A stretch of DNA of 64,000 nucleotides, taken from positions 1,240,001-1,304,000 of the forward strand of contig NZ_CP053830.1 in NCBI RefSeq assembly GCF_013372185.1, in the 5' to 3' direction. The DNA is from Campylobacter lari subsp. lari (GTDB taxonomy: Bacteria; Campylobacterota; Campylobacteria; Campylobacterales; Campylobacteraceae). The position numbers and the translations under genes are program-made. Positions 35,476 through 44,343 of this stretch are shown piece by piece (the first letter of the stretch is position 1; every line of letters starts with the position of its first letter). The notes under the pieces are model-generated. The model saw only the letters and a list, made by a program, of their open reading frames with translations, did not search any database and was not told where the DNA came from.

Positions 35476-38115
35476 TTATTTTAATGTGCCCCAATTTTTG
35501 GCAATACTTGATGAAGTTTTTAATTTAACTTTTAATTTTACAATATTTTCCATAATATCACTAGCATTTTTTGCAAATTCATCACAAAATTCATCTTTTA
35601 CTTCAAAAATAAGCTCATCATGGATTTGCAAAATCAAGCGTTTGTTCTCATCTAAATCTTTTGCAATTTCTATCATTGCAAGTTTTATTATATCAGCAGC
35701 TGAACCTTGAAGTATAGAGTTAATGCTTTCTCTTTCATACATTGCAATTTGCATAGGCTTTGCATTTTCAAAGTCAAAATAACGCTTACGGCCTAGTAAA
35801 GTCTTTATAAAACCATTTTGCTTAGCTTCATTTTTTACTTTTTCAAAATAAGTTTTTATACTAGTAAAATTCTTAAAATATTTTTCAATATATTCTTTAG
35901 CCAACTTTGCTTCGATCTTTAAATTTTGACTTAAAGTTTTATAACCCATGCCATAAATAAGTCCAAAATTAATACTTTTTGCAATGCTTCTGGTATGATA
36001 ATTACTTTCGCCAAAAATCATTATCGCGGTTTTTGCATGAATATCCTCATCGTTTGAAAACGCTTCTAATAATTTCTCATCTTCACTAAAATGCGCTAGC
36101 ATTCTAAGCTCAATTTGTGAATAATCAAGCGAGATAAAGCTAAATCCTTCTTTTGCCACAAAGCAGGTTTTATAATCTTTAGCATATTGACCATGCGCAG
36201 GGATGTTTTGCAAATTTGGATCTTTTGATGAAAGGCGCCCAGTTGCAGTACCAGTTTGTAAAAAGCTTGAATAAATTCTTGAGTTTTCATCTTTTTTAGC
36301 TAATTTTAACAAAGGTTCACAATAAGTCCCAACTAATTTTGCAAGCTCTCTATAGGCTAAAATTTCTTTTATAATAAGATGTTCATCTATGAGATTGTTT
36401 AAAACTTTTTCATCAGTAGAATAACCTGTTTTGCTTTTTTTACCACTTGGTAGTTTGAGTTTTTCAAATAAAATATCCCCTACTTGTTTAGGAGAGTTAA
36501 TATTAAATTTTTCACCCGCTAAATCATATATTTTTTCACTTAGTATTTTTATATCTTGATTAAAATTTTGCATTAAACTTTCAAGCTTTTGAATATCAAG
36601 TTTAATGCCATTATTTTCCATCATAATAAGCACTTTGATAAATTCAAACTCACTTTTTTGTGCAAGTTCAAGTAAAGACTTTTCTAAATTTTTTAAAAAA
36701 TACAGATAAAATCTTAAAGTGATATAGGCATCTTCAGCAGCATATTTACAAGCTTTTTCTACATCAACCCCTGCAAAGCTTTCTCCTTTTTTTACTAAAT
36801 CTTCAAAATGCAAAGTCTCATAATCAAATATTCTTTTTGCTAAAACATCCATATTTACACGCAAACTTGGCTCTTTAAGCCATGCAAGTATCATGGTATC
36901 AGCATAGTTTTTTGGTGGAAGTAAATTAAAATTATTTTTTATAATCTCAAAATCATATTTAAGATTATGACCTATAACCGTGCTTTGATAGATTTTTTCT
37001 ATGCCCTTTTTAGCCGCTTGCATAGAAATTTGCTTACAAACTCCTAAATAATCATGTGCAAGTGGTACATAAAAGGCTTCACTTTCATGAGAACAAAAAC
37101 TAAATCCTACTATCTTAGCTTCTTTAGTATCTAAGCCTGTAGTTTCAGTATCAAAAGCAACAATGCTTTGATCATCAATTTTTTCTAAAATGTCAAATAA
37201 TTCTTTCTCATCTAAAATTAATCTTGCATTAAATCCTAAATTTTTATCTTTATTAGTAGGATTAGTGCGTAGTTTTTTTAATAAAGCATTTAATTCATAA
37301 TGTTCTAAAACATCCATAATCTTAAGCAAAGGTTCATCTTTTGGATACTCACAATTTAAAAGCATATTTTTCACATCTAAATTTTCATACAAAGAAGCAA
37401 GTTTTTTGCTCAAAAAAGCATTTTCTTTGCCTTCAAGCAATAAATTACGACTTCTTTCATTACGCACCAGTGTTAAATTTTCATAAATTCCCTCAATGCT
37501 CTCAAACTCATCAAGTAAATTTTTAGCGCCCTTAGCGCCAATTCCTTTTACCCCTGGGATATTATCTGAGCTATCTCCACATAGAGCTAAAAAATCTCTT
37601 ATTTGGCTAGGTTTTACCCCATATTTTTCTAAACACCCTGCTTCATTATAATCATTTTTTGAAATAGGACTATAAATACTAACTTTATCATCTTTTATAA
37701 GTTGATATAAATCTTTATCTTGGGTAATAATTCTTATAAAAATATCCTTATTTTCACACTCTTTAACCAAAGATGCGATAATATCATCAGCCTCATATCC
37801 TTCACAAGAAAAACTTGAAAAACCCATTTTTTCTATCATTTGAATGCAAATTGGAATTTGAGCTAATAAATCAGGTGGAGGTGGAGTGCGGTTAATTTTA
37901 TAATTTGGATCAATTTCACTTCTAAAAGTTTTTCCCTTACTATCAAGAGCAAAAATAATCATATCGCTAGGATGTTCATTTTTCAAACTATAAATAAAAT
38001 TAGCAAAACCACTAATCATATTACTAGGTTCGCCTTTTGAATTTTTCAAACCCTTTAAAGCATAAAAAAGTCTAAAGAAAAAACCAAAAGTATCAATTAT
38101 GGTTAAAGTTTTCAT
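35476..38115 (-). CDS. polA: DNA polymerase I (879 aa)
   Basis: Repair and Okazaki-fragment polymerase. The N-terminal 5 prime exonuclease domain has TIIDTFGFFFRLFYAL, YEADDIIAS and GVKGIGAKGA; the middle domain keeps proofreading residues DTETTGLD, NLKYDFE and YAAEDAY; the polymerase domain has TGRLSSKDPNLQNIPA, SLDYSQIELRMLAHF, the O-helix RSIAKSINFGLIYGMG and LQIHDELIFEV. Proofreading motifs appear intact, unlike Taq-type enzymes. It heads the polA-motA-motB co-directional group. Confidence 0.95.
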   Translation of the reverse strand: MKTLTIIDTFGFFFRLFYALKGLKNSKGEPSNMISGFANFIYSLKNEHPSDMIIFALDSKGKTFRSEIDPNYKINRTPPPPDLLAQIPICIQMIEKMGFSSFSCEGYEADDIIASLVKECENKDIFIRIITQDKDLYQLIKDDKVSIYSPISKNDYNEAGCLEKYGVKPSQIRDFLALCGDSSDNIPGVKGIGAKGAKNLLDEFESIEGIYENLTLVRNERSRNLLLEGKENAFLSKKLASLYENLDVKNMLLNCEYPKDEPLLKIMDVLEHYELNALLKKLRTNPTNKDKNLGFNARLILDEKELFDILEKIDDQSIVAFDTETTGLDTKEAKIVGFSFCSHESEAFYVPLAHDYLGVCKQISMQAAKKGIEKIYQSTVIGHNLKYDFEIIKNNFNLLPPKNYADTMILAWLKEPSLRVNMDVLAKRIFDYETLHFEDLVKKGESFAGVDVEKACKYAAEDAYITLRFYLYFLKNLEKSLLELAQKSEFEFIKVLIMMENNGIKLDIQKLESLMQNFNQDIKILSEKIYDLAGEKFNINSPKQVGDILFEKLKLPSGKKSKTGYSTDEKVLNNLIDEHLIIKEILAYRELAKLVGTYCEPLLKLAKKDENSRIYSSFLQTGTATGRLSSKDPNLQNIPAHGQYAKDYKTCFVAKEGFSFISLDYSQIELRMLAHFSEDEKLLEAFSNDEDIHAKTAIMIFGESNYHTRSIAKSINFGLIYGMGYKTLSQNLKIEAKLAKEYIEKYFKNFTSIKTYFEKVKNEAKQNGFIKTLLGRKRYFDFENAKPMQIAMYERESINSILQGSAADIIKLAMIEIAKDLDENKRLILQIHDELIFEVKDEFCDEFAKNASDIMENIVKLKVKLKTSSSIAKNWGTLK

Positions 38116-38247
38116 TTTTTTCCTATATTAAAAAATAATAATAATTATCGCCCAAAATTATTTAAAAGTCGGTAAAAAGTATTAAATTTCCATTTTAAGC
38201 ATTTTAGATAAAATTATCATTTTGAAATTTCAAATAAAGGTTTAATC

Positions 38248-39600
38248 TTGCAAACAAAATCAATCGCGGATGAAAATTTTCAAACTCCACAAGGAAAAAA
38301 AGCCTTCAAAAAGGCTGTGTTTTCGTGTTGGCTAGGAACTGCTATGGAATATGCAGATTTTGCACTTTATGGCCTAGCTGCAGCTACTGTTTTTTCAGAA
38401 GTTTTCTTTCCTGAGCAAACTCCTGTTATAGCATTATTGCTTAGTTTTGTTACTTATGGTATAGGTTTTATTGCTAGACCTATTGGAGCTTTATTTTTTG
38501 GATATTTAGGAGATAAATACGGAAGAAAAAATGTATTGATGAGCACCATTGCATTAATGGGTATTTCAACTACTTTAATTGGTTTTATACCAAGTTATGC
38601 AGTAATTGGAATTTGGGCTCCTATATGTTTGGTTATTTTGCGTTTTATGCAAGGCTTTGGCGCAGGTGCTGAGCTTTCAGGCGGGACTGTCATGCTTGGA
38701 GAATATGCTCCTAGTAAGCATAGAGGTTTAATCTCTTCTATCATCGCTCTTGGATCAAATAGTGGAACCTTGCTTGCAGCTTTTGTATGGCTTTTAGTTA
38801 CAAGCATGGATGATGCTAGTTTCAAAGAATGGGGATGGAGAATTCCTTTTATAGGAAGTATTTTTATAGCACTTTTTGCTGTTTATATACGTTTAAATGT
38901 AAAAGAAACTCCTGTTTTTGAAAAACAAAAAGAATTAATGCTAAAAATTCGTCATGAAAATGAAGTGCATATGAAAAAAGATGAAAGAACTTTTTGGCAA
39001 AAAAGTCGCGCATTTTGGACTATGGTAGGTATAAGAATAGGAGAAAATGGGCCATCTTATCTTGCACAAGGCTTTATAGTAGGCTATGTAACTAAAATTC
39101 TACTTCTTGATAAATCAGTAGCCACAACTGCTGTTGTTATCGCTTCTTTGGTGGGATTTTTAGTTATACCTTTAGCAGGATATTTAAGTGATAAATTTGG
39201 AAGACGTATTACTTATAGAACCTTTTGCTTACTTTTAATGCTTTATGCCTTCCCTGCTTTTATGCTACTTGATAGTAAAAATGAAATTATTGTAATTTTA
39301 ACTATCATCGTAGGCATGTCTTTGGCATCTTTAGGGATTTTTGGCGTGCAAGCTGCGTGGGGTGTGGAGCTTTTTGGAGCAAAAAATCGCTATACCAAAA
39401 TGGCACTAGCAAAAGAATTTGGCTCTATACTTTCAGGGGGAACTGCTCCTATGATAGCTTCAGCTTTGCTTGCTTATTATGGCACTTGGTGGCCAATAGC
39501 CTTGTATTTTGTTGTCACTGCAGGAATTGGTTTTATTACAACTTTCTTTGCACCAGAAACTAGAGGCAGGGATTTAAATTTAATAGAAGATGCGATATGA
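38248..39600 (+). CDS. MFS transporter, metabolite:H+ symporter type (450 aa)
   Basis: Twelve-helix inner-membrane transporter of the MHS (proline/betaine, ShiA-like) subfamily: AMEYADFALYGLAA early, GYLGDKYGRKNVLM in the first loop, RFMQGFGAGAELSG, and LSDKFGRRITYR in the second half. The start is TTG 38248 with AAAGG seven bases upstream. It overlaps the nucleoside hydrolase gene by four bases (ATGA), so the pair may import and cleave the same class of compound; nucleoside transport is inference, since MHS proteins usually carry organic acids or osmolytes. Confidence 0.85.
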   Translation: MQTKSIADENFQTPQGKKAFKKAVFSCWLGTAMEYADFALYGLAAATVFSEVFFPEQTPVIALLLSFVTYGIGFIARPIGALFFGYLGDKYGRKNVLMSTIALMGISTTLIGFIPSYAVIGIWAPICLVILRFMQGFGAGAELSGGTVMLGEYAPSKHRGLISSIIALGSNSGTLLAAFVWLLVTSMDDASFKEWGWRIPFIGSIFIALFAVYIRLNVKETPVFEKQKELMLKIRHENEVHMKKDERTFWQKSRAFWTMVGIRIGENGPSYLAQGFIVGYVTKILLLDKSVATTAVVIASLVGFLVIPLAGYLSDKFGRRITYRTFCLLLMLYAFPAFMLLDSKNEIIVILTIIVGMSLASLGIFGVQAAWGVELFGAKNRYTKMALAKEFGSILSGGTAPMIASALLAYYGTWWPIALYFVVTAGIGFITTFFAPETRGRDLNLIEDAI

Positions 39601-40604
39601 TACGCCTTATTTTAGATACTGATATAGGCAATGGAATAGCAGGGGCTAATACGGATGATGGTTTAGCCCTTGGACTTATTTTAGCATCCAAAGAAATCAA
39701 ACTTGAAATGATTAGCACTTTAAGTGGTAATGTACAAGCTTTAACCGCTTATAGCGTTGCTAAAGATTTATTAAGTAAGCTTAATCTGGATATACCTTTG
39801 TATTTAGGCGCTCATGAAGCTTTATATGAAGATAGTAAATTTTGGCGACAAAGACTAGATGATAGTGCTAAAAAATTTAATCTTAGCCATCTTTGGGATG
39901 AGATTGAGCCTATTAAAATTTTAGAAAATATCACTCCAAATGCTTGTATAAAAATGGGTGAGCTTATTATGCAAAACCCAGGTGAAATTTCAATTTGCGC
40001 TATAGGGCCTTTAACAAATATAGCCATAGCGATGAAGCTTTTTAAAGACTTTGATAAAAATGTGAAAGAAATTTTTATCATGGGTGGAAGTTTTGACATG
40101 CCTTATCACATCAAAGATACAAATTTTGGCTTTGATCCTGAAGCTGCTAGTATAGTTTTAAACTCAAGAGCCAAAATCACACTTGTTCCTTATAATGCAA
40201 CAATGCAAACTATGCTCACACATGAGGATTTAAATGCTTTAGAAAATCAAAATCCTCTTTGTGATTTTTTAGTACAGACTTTAAGAGTTTGGATTAATTA
40301 TGCAAGCAAAACAAGAGGCACAAATGGTACATGGATACATGATGCATTAACTATTGCTTATATGCTTGATCCCAATTTAGCAAGTTTTGATGAGTATTTA
40401 GTAGATGTTATTTGCGATAGTACTTTTGCTAGAGGAAGCACGATAAGATGTTTTAAAGATGCAAAAATGCCTATGAAAAATCATGAATTAAAAAATACTA
40501 TAAAAGTTTTAAAAGATATTGATAATGCTAGACTTTTAAATCTTTTAAAATCAAGACTTTTAAATGGAATTTGCCATGAAAATTACAAAAATATAACGGC
40601 TTAA
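39597..40604 (+). CDS. Inosine/uridine-preferring nucleoside hydrolase family protein (335 aa)
   Basis: Hydrolyses the N-glycosidic bond of ribonucleosides. The calcium-binding DTDIG motif (Asp7, Asp9) and a following TDDG (Asp20, Asp21) are at the N-terminus, with IMGGSFD in the middle and the HDALTIAY segment (catalytic His and Asp) late. Length is slightly above the usual 310-320. It is translationally coupled to the MFS gene and its last 45 bases overlap the convergent DedA/YqaA gene. Confidence 0.9.
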   Translation: MIRLILDTDIGNGIAGANTDDGLALGLILASKEIKLEMISTLSGNVQALTAYSVAKDLLSKLNLDIPLYLGAHEALYEDSKFWRQRLDDSAKKFNLSHLWDEIEPIKILENITPNACIKMGELIMQNPGEISICAIGPLTNIAIAMKLFKDFDKNVKEIFIMGGSFDMPYHIKDTNFGFDPEAASIVLNSRAKITLVPYNATMQTMLTHEDLNALENQNPLCDFLVQTLRVWINYASKTRGTNGTWIHDALTIAYMLDPNLASFDEYLVDVICDSTFARGSTIRCFKDAKMPMKNHELKNTIKVLKDIDNARLLNLLKSRLLNGICHENYKNITA

Positions 40605-41003
40605 TTTACCCAAGGCTATAAAAATACTTGCTTTTAAAAAAGAATACTTAGCAAATCCAAGCCCTAGCGCAAAAAGATCTCCTACTATGGGTAAAAAAGT
40701 AAAAAAAGCATACAAAGAGCCAAATTTTTTAAAATTTGCATTGATTTTTTCTAATTTACATAAAGAGTTTTTAAAATATTTTTCTAGAATTTGACTCTCT
40801 CCAAAATAAGCTAACGCATAAGTACTTAAACTACCCAAAGTATTTCCCAAACTTGCGACAAATAAAACCATATAAACATTAAAATCTAATTTCACAAAAG
40901 CAAATACAAAAGCCTCACTTGCCATAGGCAAAAGCGTGCTAGAGAGAAAACATACTATAAAAAGTCCTATATAGCTTATGTCATTATATAAAAAATCAAA
41001 CAT
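40560..41003 (-). CDS. YqaA-type DedA/SNARE-associated membrane protein (147 aa)
   Basis: Small inner-membrane protein with four or five hydrophobic helices. The segment LLPMASEAFVFAFV and the SLGNTLGSLSTYALAYFGE stretch are typical of the YqaA branch of the DedA superfamily; DedA relatives act in lipid scrambling and membrane homeostasis, but YqaA function is unknown. Convergent with the nucleoside hydrolase gene, 45-base overlap. Confidence 0.8.
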   Translation of the reverse strand: MFDFLYNDISYIGLFIVCFLSSTLLPMASEAFVFAFVKLDFNVYMVLFVASLGNTLGSLSTYALAYFGESQILEKYFKNSLCKLEKINANFKKFGSLYAFFTFLPIVGDLFALGLGFAKYSFLKASIFIALGKLSRYIFVIFMANSI

Positions 41004-41110
41004 TATAAATTTTCTTAGTATTTATTTTCTAAACTGCCATTTTAAAGAATTTTTAATAATAATTATCTTAGAATGTAAAGTCATTTGGCAATTTTTTAAA
41101 AGGAAAAACT

Positions 41111-41182
41111 ATGGAAAGGAAAAAATTTTCTAAACTAATTTTAGAATACTCATTTAACAAAGCTTCTTTTTCTTGGCGTTAA
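41111..41182 (+). CDS. Putative Trp-containing leader peptide upstream of trpB (23 aa)
   Basis: Short open frame with a strong ribosome binding site AAAAGG seven bases before ATG 41111, ending in Ser-Trp-Arg-stop (peptide MERKKFSKLILEYSFNKASF then SWR). It lies 95 bases before trpB. A possible -10 box TAGAAT is at about 41071. Trp leader peptides with terminal W(W)R control trp operons by attenuation in other proteobacteria. The following 95 bases contain three direct copies of AATCATTTT (41201, 41234, 41259) but no strong terminator hairpin that I can see, so the mechanism is open. Confidence 0.55.
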   Translation: MERKKFSKLILEYSFNKASFSWR

Positions 41183-41277
41183 GCCTACTACTACATTTTC
41201 AATCATTTTTATTTTACTTTTTTAGTTTTAGTTAATCATTTTTGATTTTATATTATTAATCATTTTAAGGAAATACT

Positions 41278-42453
41278 ATGAAAAAATATTATGGAAAATT
41301 TGGTGGGCAATTTGTGCCAAATGAAGTAAAAATAGCACTAGATGAAGTAGAAAAAGCTTTTTTAAAACTCAAAAAAGATAAAGATTTTAACGCAGAATTA
41401 AAAGAACTCTTAGCTAATTATATAGGAAGACCCACACCCTTATACCATGCTAAAAATTTAAGCAAGCTTTATAATCATGAAATTTATTTAAAAAGAGAAG
41501 ACTTAACTCACACAGGAGCTCATAAGATCAATAATGCCATAGCTCAAGCCTTAATGGCAAAGAAAATGAATAAGAAAAAAATTATCGCAGAAACTGGAGC
41601 AGGACAACACGGGCTTGCAACAGCTACCGCAGCAGCCCTTTTAGGACTTGAATGTGAGATATTTATGGGAGCTATTGATGTAAAAAGACAAGCCTTAAAT
41701 GTCTATAAAATGGAGCTTTTAGGGGCAAAAGTTCATGCAGTAGAAAGTGGAAGTAAAACTTTAAGCGATGCAGTAGATGAGGCTTTAAAGTTTTGGGTTA
41801 AAAATACCAAAGAAGTATTTTATGTAGTAGGAAGTGCAGTGGGGCCTTATCCTTATCCACAAATTGTTACGCATTTTCAAAGCATTATAGGTAAAGAATG
41901 CAAAATACAACTTAGAAAATTAAACAAAAAAGTAGATTACATCATAGCAGCAGCTGGAGGTGGTAGCAATGCTGCTGGAATTTTTCATGCATTTTTAAAA
42001 GATGAAAAAGTTAAGCTCATAGGTGTTGAAGCAGCAGGTTTAGGAAAAGATACACCTTATCATGCAGCCACACTTACTAAAGGTAAAGAGGGTATTATCC
42101 ATGGTATGAAAACTAAGGTTTTACAAGATAATAAAGGAAACATTGCTCATACTTTTAGTATCTCTGCTGGGCTTGATTACCCCGGCATAGGTCCTTTGCA
42201 CGCATATTTACAAGAAAGCAAAAGAGCAAGTTATCATGCTATTAGCGATGATGAGTGTATTAATGCTTTAAAATTATTATGTAAAGAAGAAGGTATTATA
42301 CCCGCTATTGAAAGCTCACATGCATTAGCTTATTTAGAAAAACTTTGTCCGACTTTAAAGAAAAAAAGTGTGATAGTTGTAAATCTTTCAGGAAGGGGTG
42401 ATAAAGATATGCAAAGTATTTATGAATACAAAAGAGGTGAAATTTATGGTTAG
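41278..42453 (+). CDS. trpB: Tryptophan synthase beta subunit, stand-alone (391 aa)
   Basis: PLP enzyme joining indole and serine to tryptophan. The PLP lysine is Lys83 in THTGAHKINNA, the catalytic Glu is in AETGAGQHG, the phosphate loop is AAGGGSNAAG, and SGRGDKD lies near the end: a full TrpB1-type enzyme. No trpA, trpC, trpD, trpE or trpF is adjacent, whereas C. jejuni has a complete trp operon. Either the other genes are elsewhere or this copy salvages exogenous indole. A leader-peptide candidate at 41111 suggests Trp-responsive control. Confidence 0.9.
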   Translation: MKKYYGKFGGQFVPNEVKIALDEVEKAFLKLKKDKDFNAELKELLANYIGRPTPLYHAKNLSKLYNHEIYLKREDLTHTGAHKINNAIAQALMAKKMNKKKIIAETGAGQHGLATATAAALLGLECEIFMGAIDVKRQALNVYKMELLGAKVHAVESGSKTLSDAVDEALKFWVKNTKEVFYVVGSAVGPYPYPQIVTHFQSIIGKECKIQLRKLNKKVDYIIAAAGGGSNAAGIFHAFLKDEKVKLIGVEAAGLGKDTPYHAATLTKGKEGIIHGMKTKVLQDNKGNIAHTFSISAGLDYPGIGPLHAYLQESKRASYHAISDDECINALKLLCKEEGIIPAIESSHALAYLEKLCPTLKKKSVIVVNLSGRGDKDMQSIYEYKRGEIYG

Positions 42454-42545
42454 CTTATAAATTCCAATAACTCCTTATTTTTTAAGATAATTTTTAACAT
42501 TTTTTTAATAAAATTTTATCAAATATAAATAGAAAAGGAGTTAAT

Positions 42546-42713
42546 ATGGAATTTAGCATATTAGTTTTACTGGCAATTTCTATATTGTTAATTTTAATTA
42601 AACCAGAAAAGGAAAAAATGATTTTTGGCATTTTTCTTTGCGGCGCATTGCTTAATTACTTCATGTATTTAATCGCAAGTTTTGACTCTATAATCCCTAG
42701 TGGTAATTGGTAG
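42546..42713 (+). CDS. dba: Dba, small membrane partner of DsbI (55 aa)
   Basis: Short hydrophobic protein beginning MEFSILVLLAISILLILIK, with a second hydrophobic stretch IFGIFLCGALLNYFMYLIA, ending SGNW. Sequence and place nine bases before dsbI match the C. jejuni Dba protein, whose gene is co-transcribed and translationally linked with dsbI. AAAAGGAG lies 7-8 bases before ATG 42546. Too short for many gene finders. Confidence 0.85.
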   Translation: MEFSILVLLAISILLILIKPEKEKMIFGIFLCGALLNYFMYLIASFDSIIPSGNW

Positions 42714-42722
42714 GGAGCTAAA

Positions 42723-44309
42723 ATGAATACTTATTTAAATAAAAACGATCAATATTTTTACCTTTTCATGAGTACTGCTGTTTTACTTATCTTAGCAATA
42801 CCTGTTGGATTTGCTAATATGTATTTAGGATATTATCACAATGAATCACCTTGCACACTTTGTTGGTTTGAGCGCATTGGTATGATAATTATTGGTGTTC
42901 TTGGTATGCTAATTTTAAGATATGGGCCTCAAATAAAATATATTGTTTGTGTGTTTTTATTTGCAGGTTATGGAATTTATATGGGAATACGCCATACTGC
43001 AAGTTGGTGGCAAAGAGATATTGGAATAGGTCTTGGCGATAAACTAGTTGGGGCTCATACTTATACTTGGGCTGTTGTTGTTTATTGGTGCGTTGTAGTT
43101 GTGATGGGACTTGCTTTACTTTTTATAAGAAAAAATAGTTCTATGATGCAAGATTTAGTAAATGAAAAAATATCCGTAAAACCACTTAATGGCTATTCTA
43201 AATTGGTTATTATACTTTCTTTTATAGTAGTTTGTTCAAATGCCTTTCAAGCTTTAATTATCAATGGAATTCCTCCATATACTGGTAAATCAAATCCTGA
43301 CCGTATGACTTTTGATATGAGCATTATGAGTAAAACTTGGACTACAGAAGTTTGGACAAGAATTACTAAATTTAATCTTCTTGGAAAAAATGTACCTGAA
43401 AATGTATATATAAAAGATATAATCGAACCAAAAGATTTAATTATAGAAAAAGATCCTTCAAAGGGTGCATTTGAATTAAGCAAAAGCTTACAAAACTTAG
43501 AAACAATAGAAATCAATATTCCTGAACTTGCAAAATACAAAAACATTAACGCATTAGCATATGACAAAACTAATGATGAATTTGCATTGGTAAGTAATGA
43601 AATGGCAGTTTCATATACTAAAGATTTTAAAAGCTCAAATGGCCATGTGCTATTTGATAAAACTAATGGTAATGATATGAAATATATAGTTGATGCAACA
43701 TTTATAGGCGATAAATTTGTAATTGGAGCTTTCAATAAAACTTTTAGTGGAACCCAAAAAACAGAAAAAGAAATCGACCCTATGCTTGAATGGCAAACTT
43801 TTAAAGAAACAAGCGGCGGAATCTCTCCTGCGTTTTATACGAAAAAAAATGAGTGGTTTGAACCATCAAGAAAGTATATTTTAACGATTAGAGCGAAGCA
43901 AAATTATGTTCACTCTTATGCAAATGATGGAGAATTTTTATATTTAATTACTATTCCAAATAAATTTAGCAAAAAACTTATTCTATCTTATGCTAGCACT
44001 AAAGATTATTTATTAAGTGGAGAGAAAATAATCAGCGTAGATGAAAATTTAAAATTAAAAGATGGTAGGGATGTTAACGATTATTACATAGTTGGCGCAG
44101 AAATTGACAATGGCAAAATGCTTGCTTTAAGTTTACGCTATAGCACCTTACTTATAATTGATTATAAAAATGCAAAAATAACAGATGCATACGCTATAAG
44201 CGGACTTGATAATCCAAAATCTTTAGCCATAAAAAATGATATTATTTATATCTTAGATCGCACAAATGACAAAAAAGATGTAATAAAAACCTATAAAAAT
44301 CCTTTATAA
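42723..44309 (+). CDS. dsbI: Disulfide bond protein DsbI with C-terminal beta-propeller-like domain (528 aa)
   Basis: Inner-membrane thiol oxidoreductase of the DsbB superfamily that reoxidises periplasmic DsbA-type proteins. The N-terminal part (about 1-190) has several membrane helices and the active CxxC as Cys44-Thr-Leu-Cys47 (ESPCTLCWFERIGM). From about residue 230 a long periplasmic domain of repeated strands (VDATFIGDKFVIGAFN, ISVDENLKLKDGRDVN) resembles a beta-propeller, as in Cj0017. It forms the dba-dsbI operon and ends at a clean terminator. Confidence 0.9.
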   Translation: MNTYLNKNDQYFYLFMSTAVLLILAIPVGFANMYLGYYHNESPCTLCWFERIGMIIIGVLGMLILRYGPQIKYIVCVFLFAGYGIYMGIRHTASWWQRDIGIGLGDKLVGAHTYTWAVVVYWCVVVVMGLALLFIRKNSSMMQDLVNEKISVKPLNGYSKLVIILSFIVVCSNAFQALIINGIPPYTGKSNPDRMTFDMSIMSKTWTTEVWTRITKFNLLGKNVPENVYIKDIIEPKDLIIEKDPSKGAFELSKSLQNLETIEINIPELAKYKNINALAYDKTNDEFALVSNEMAVSYTKDFKSSNGHVLFDKTNGNDMKYIVDATFIGDKFVIGAFNKTFSGTQKTEKEIDPMLEWQTFKETSGGISPAFYTKKNEWFEPSRKYILTIRAKQNYVHSYANDGEFLYLITIPNKFSKKLILSYASTKDYLLSGEKIISVDENLKLKDGRDVNDYYIVGAEIDNGKMLALSLRYSTLLIIDYKNAKITDAYAISGLDNPKSLAIKNDIIYILDRTNDKKDVIKTYKNPL

Positions 44310-44312
44310 TTT

Positions 44313-44332
44313 TTCCTGCCTTTTGGCAGGAA
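44313..44332. terminator. Bidirectional terminator between dsbI and uvrA
   Basis: Stem TTCCTGCC (44313-44320), TTTT loop, GGCAGGAA (44325-44332), flanked by T-rich sequence on both strands; starts three bases after the dsbI stop. Confidence 0.85.
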
Positions 44333-44343
44333 TTTAATATTTT

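Noticed and set aside
41201-41267. Three AATCATTTT copies as a CRISPR-like array or operator set
   Set aside because: The units are only nine bases, spacing is irregular (33 and 25 bases) and the sequence is AT-rich; noted only as part of the trpB leader region.
43247-43735. Minus-strand open frame of 162 codons inside dsbI
   Set aside because: Fully within the periplasmic domain of dsbI, no ribosome binding site, no recognisable protein.
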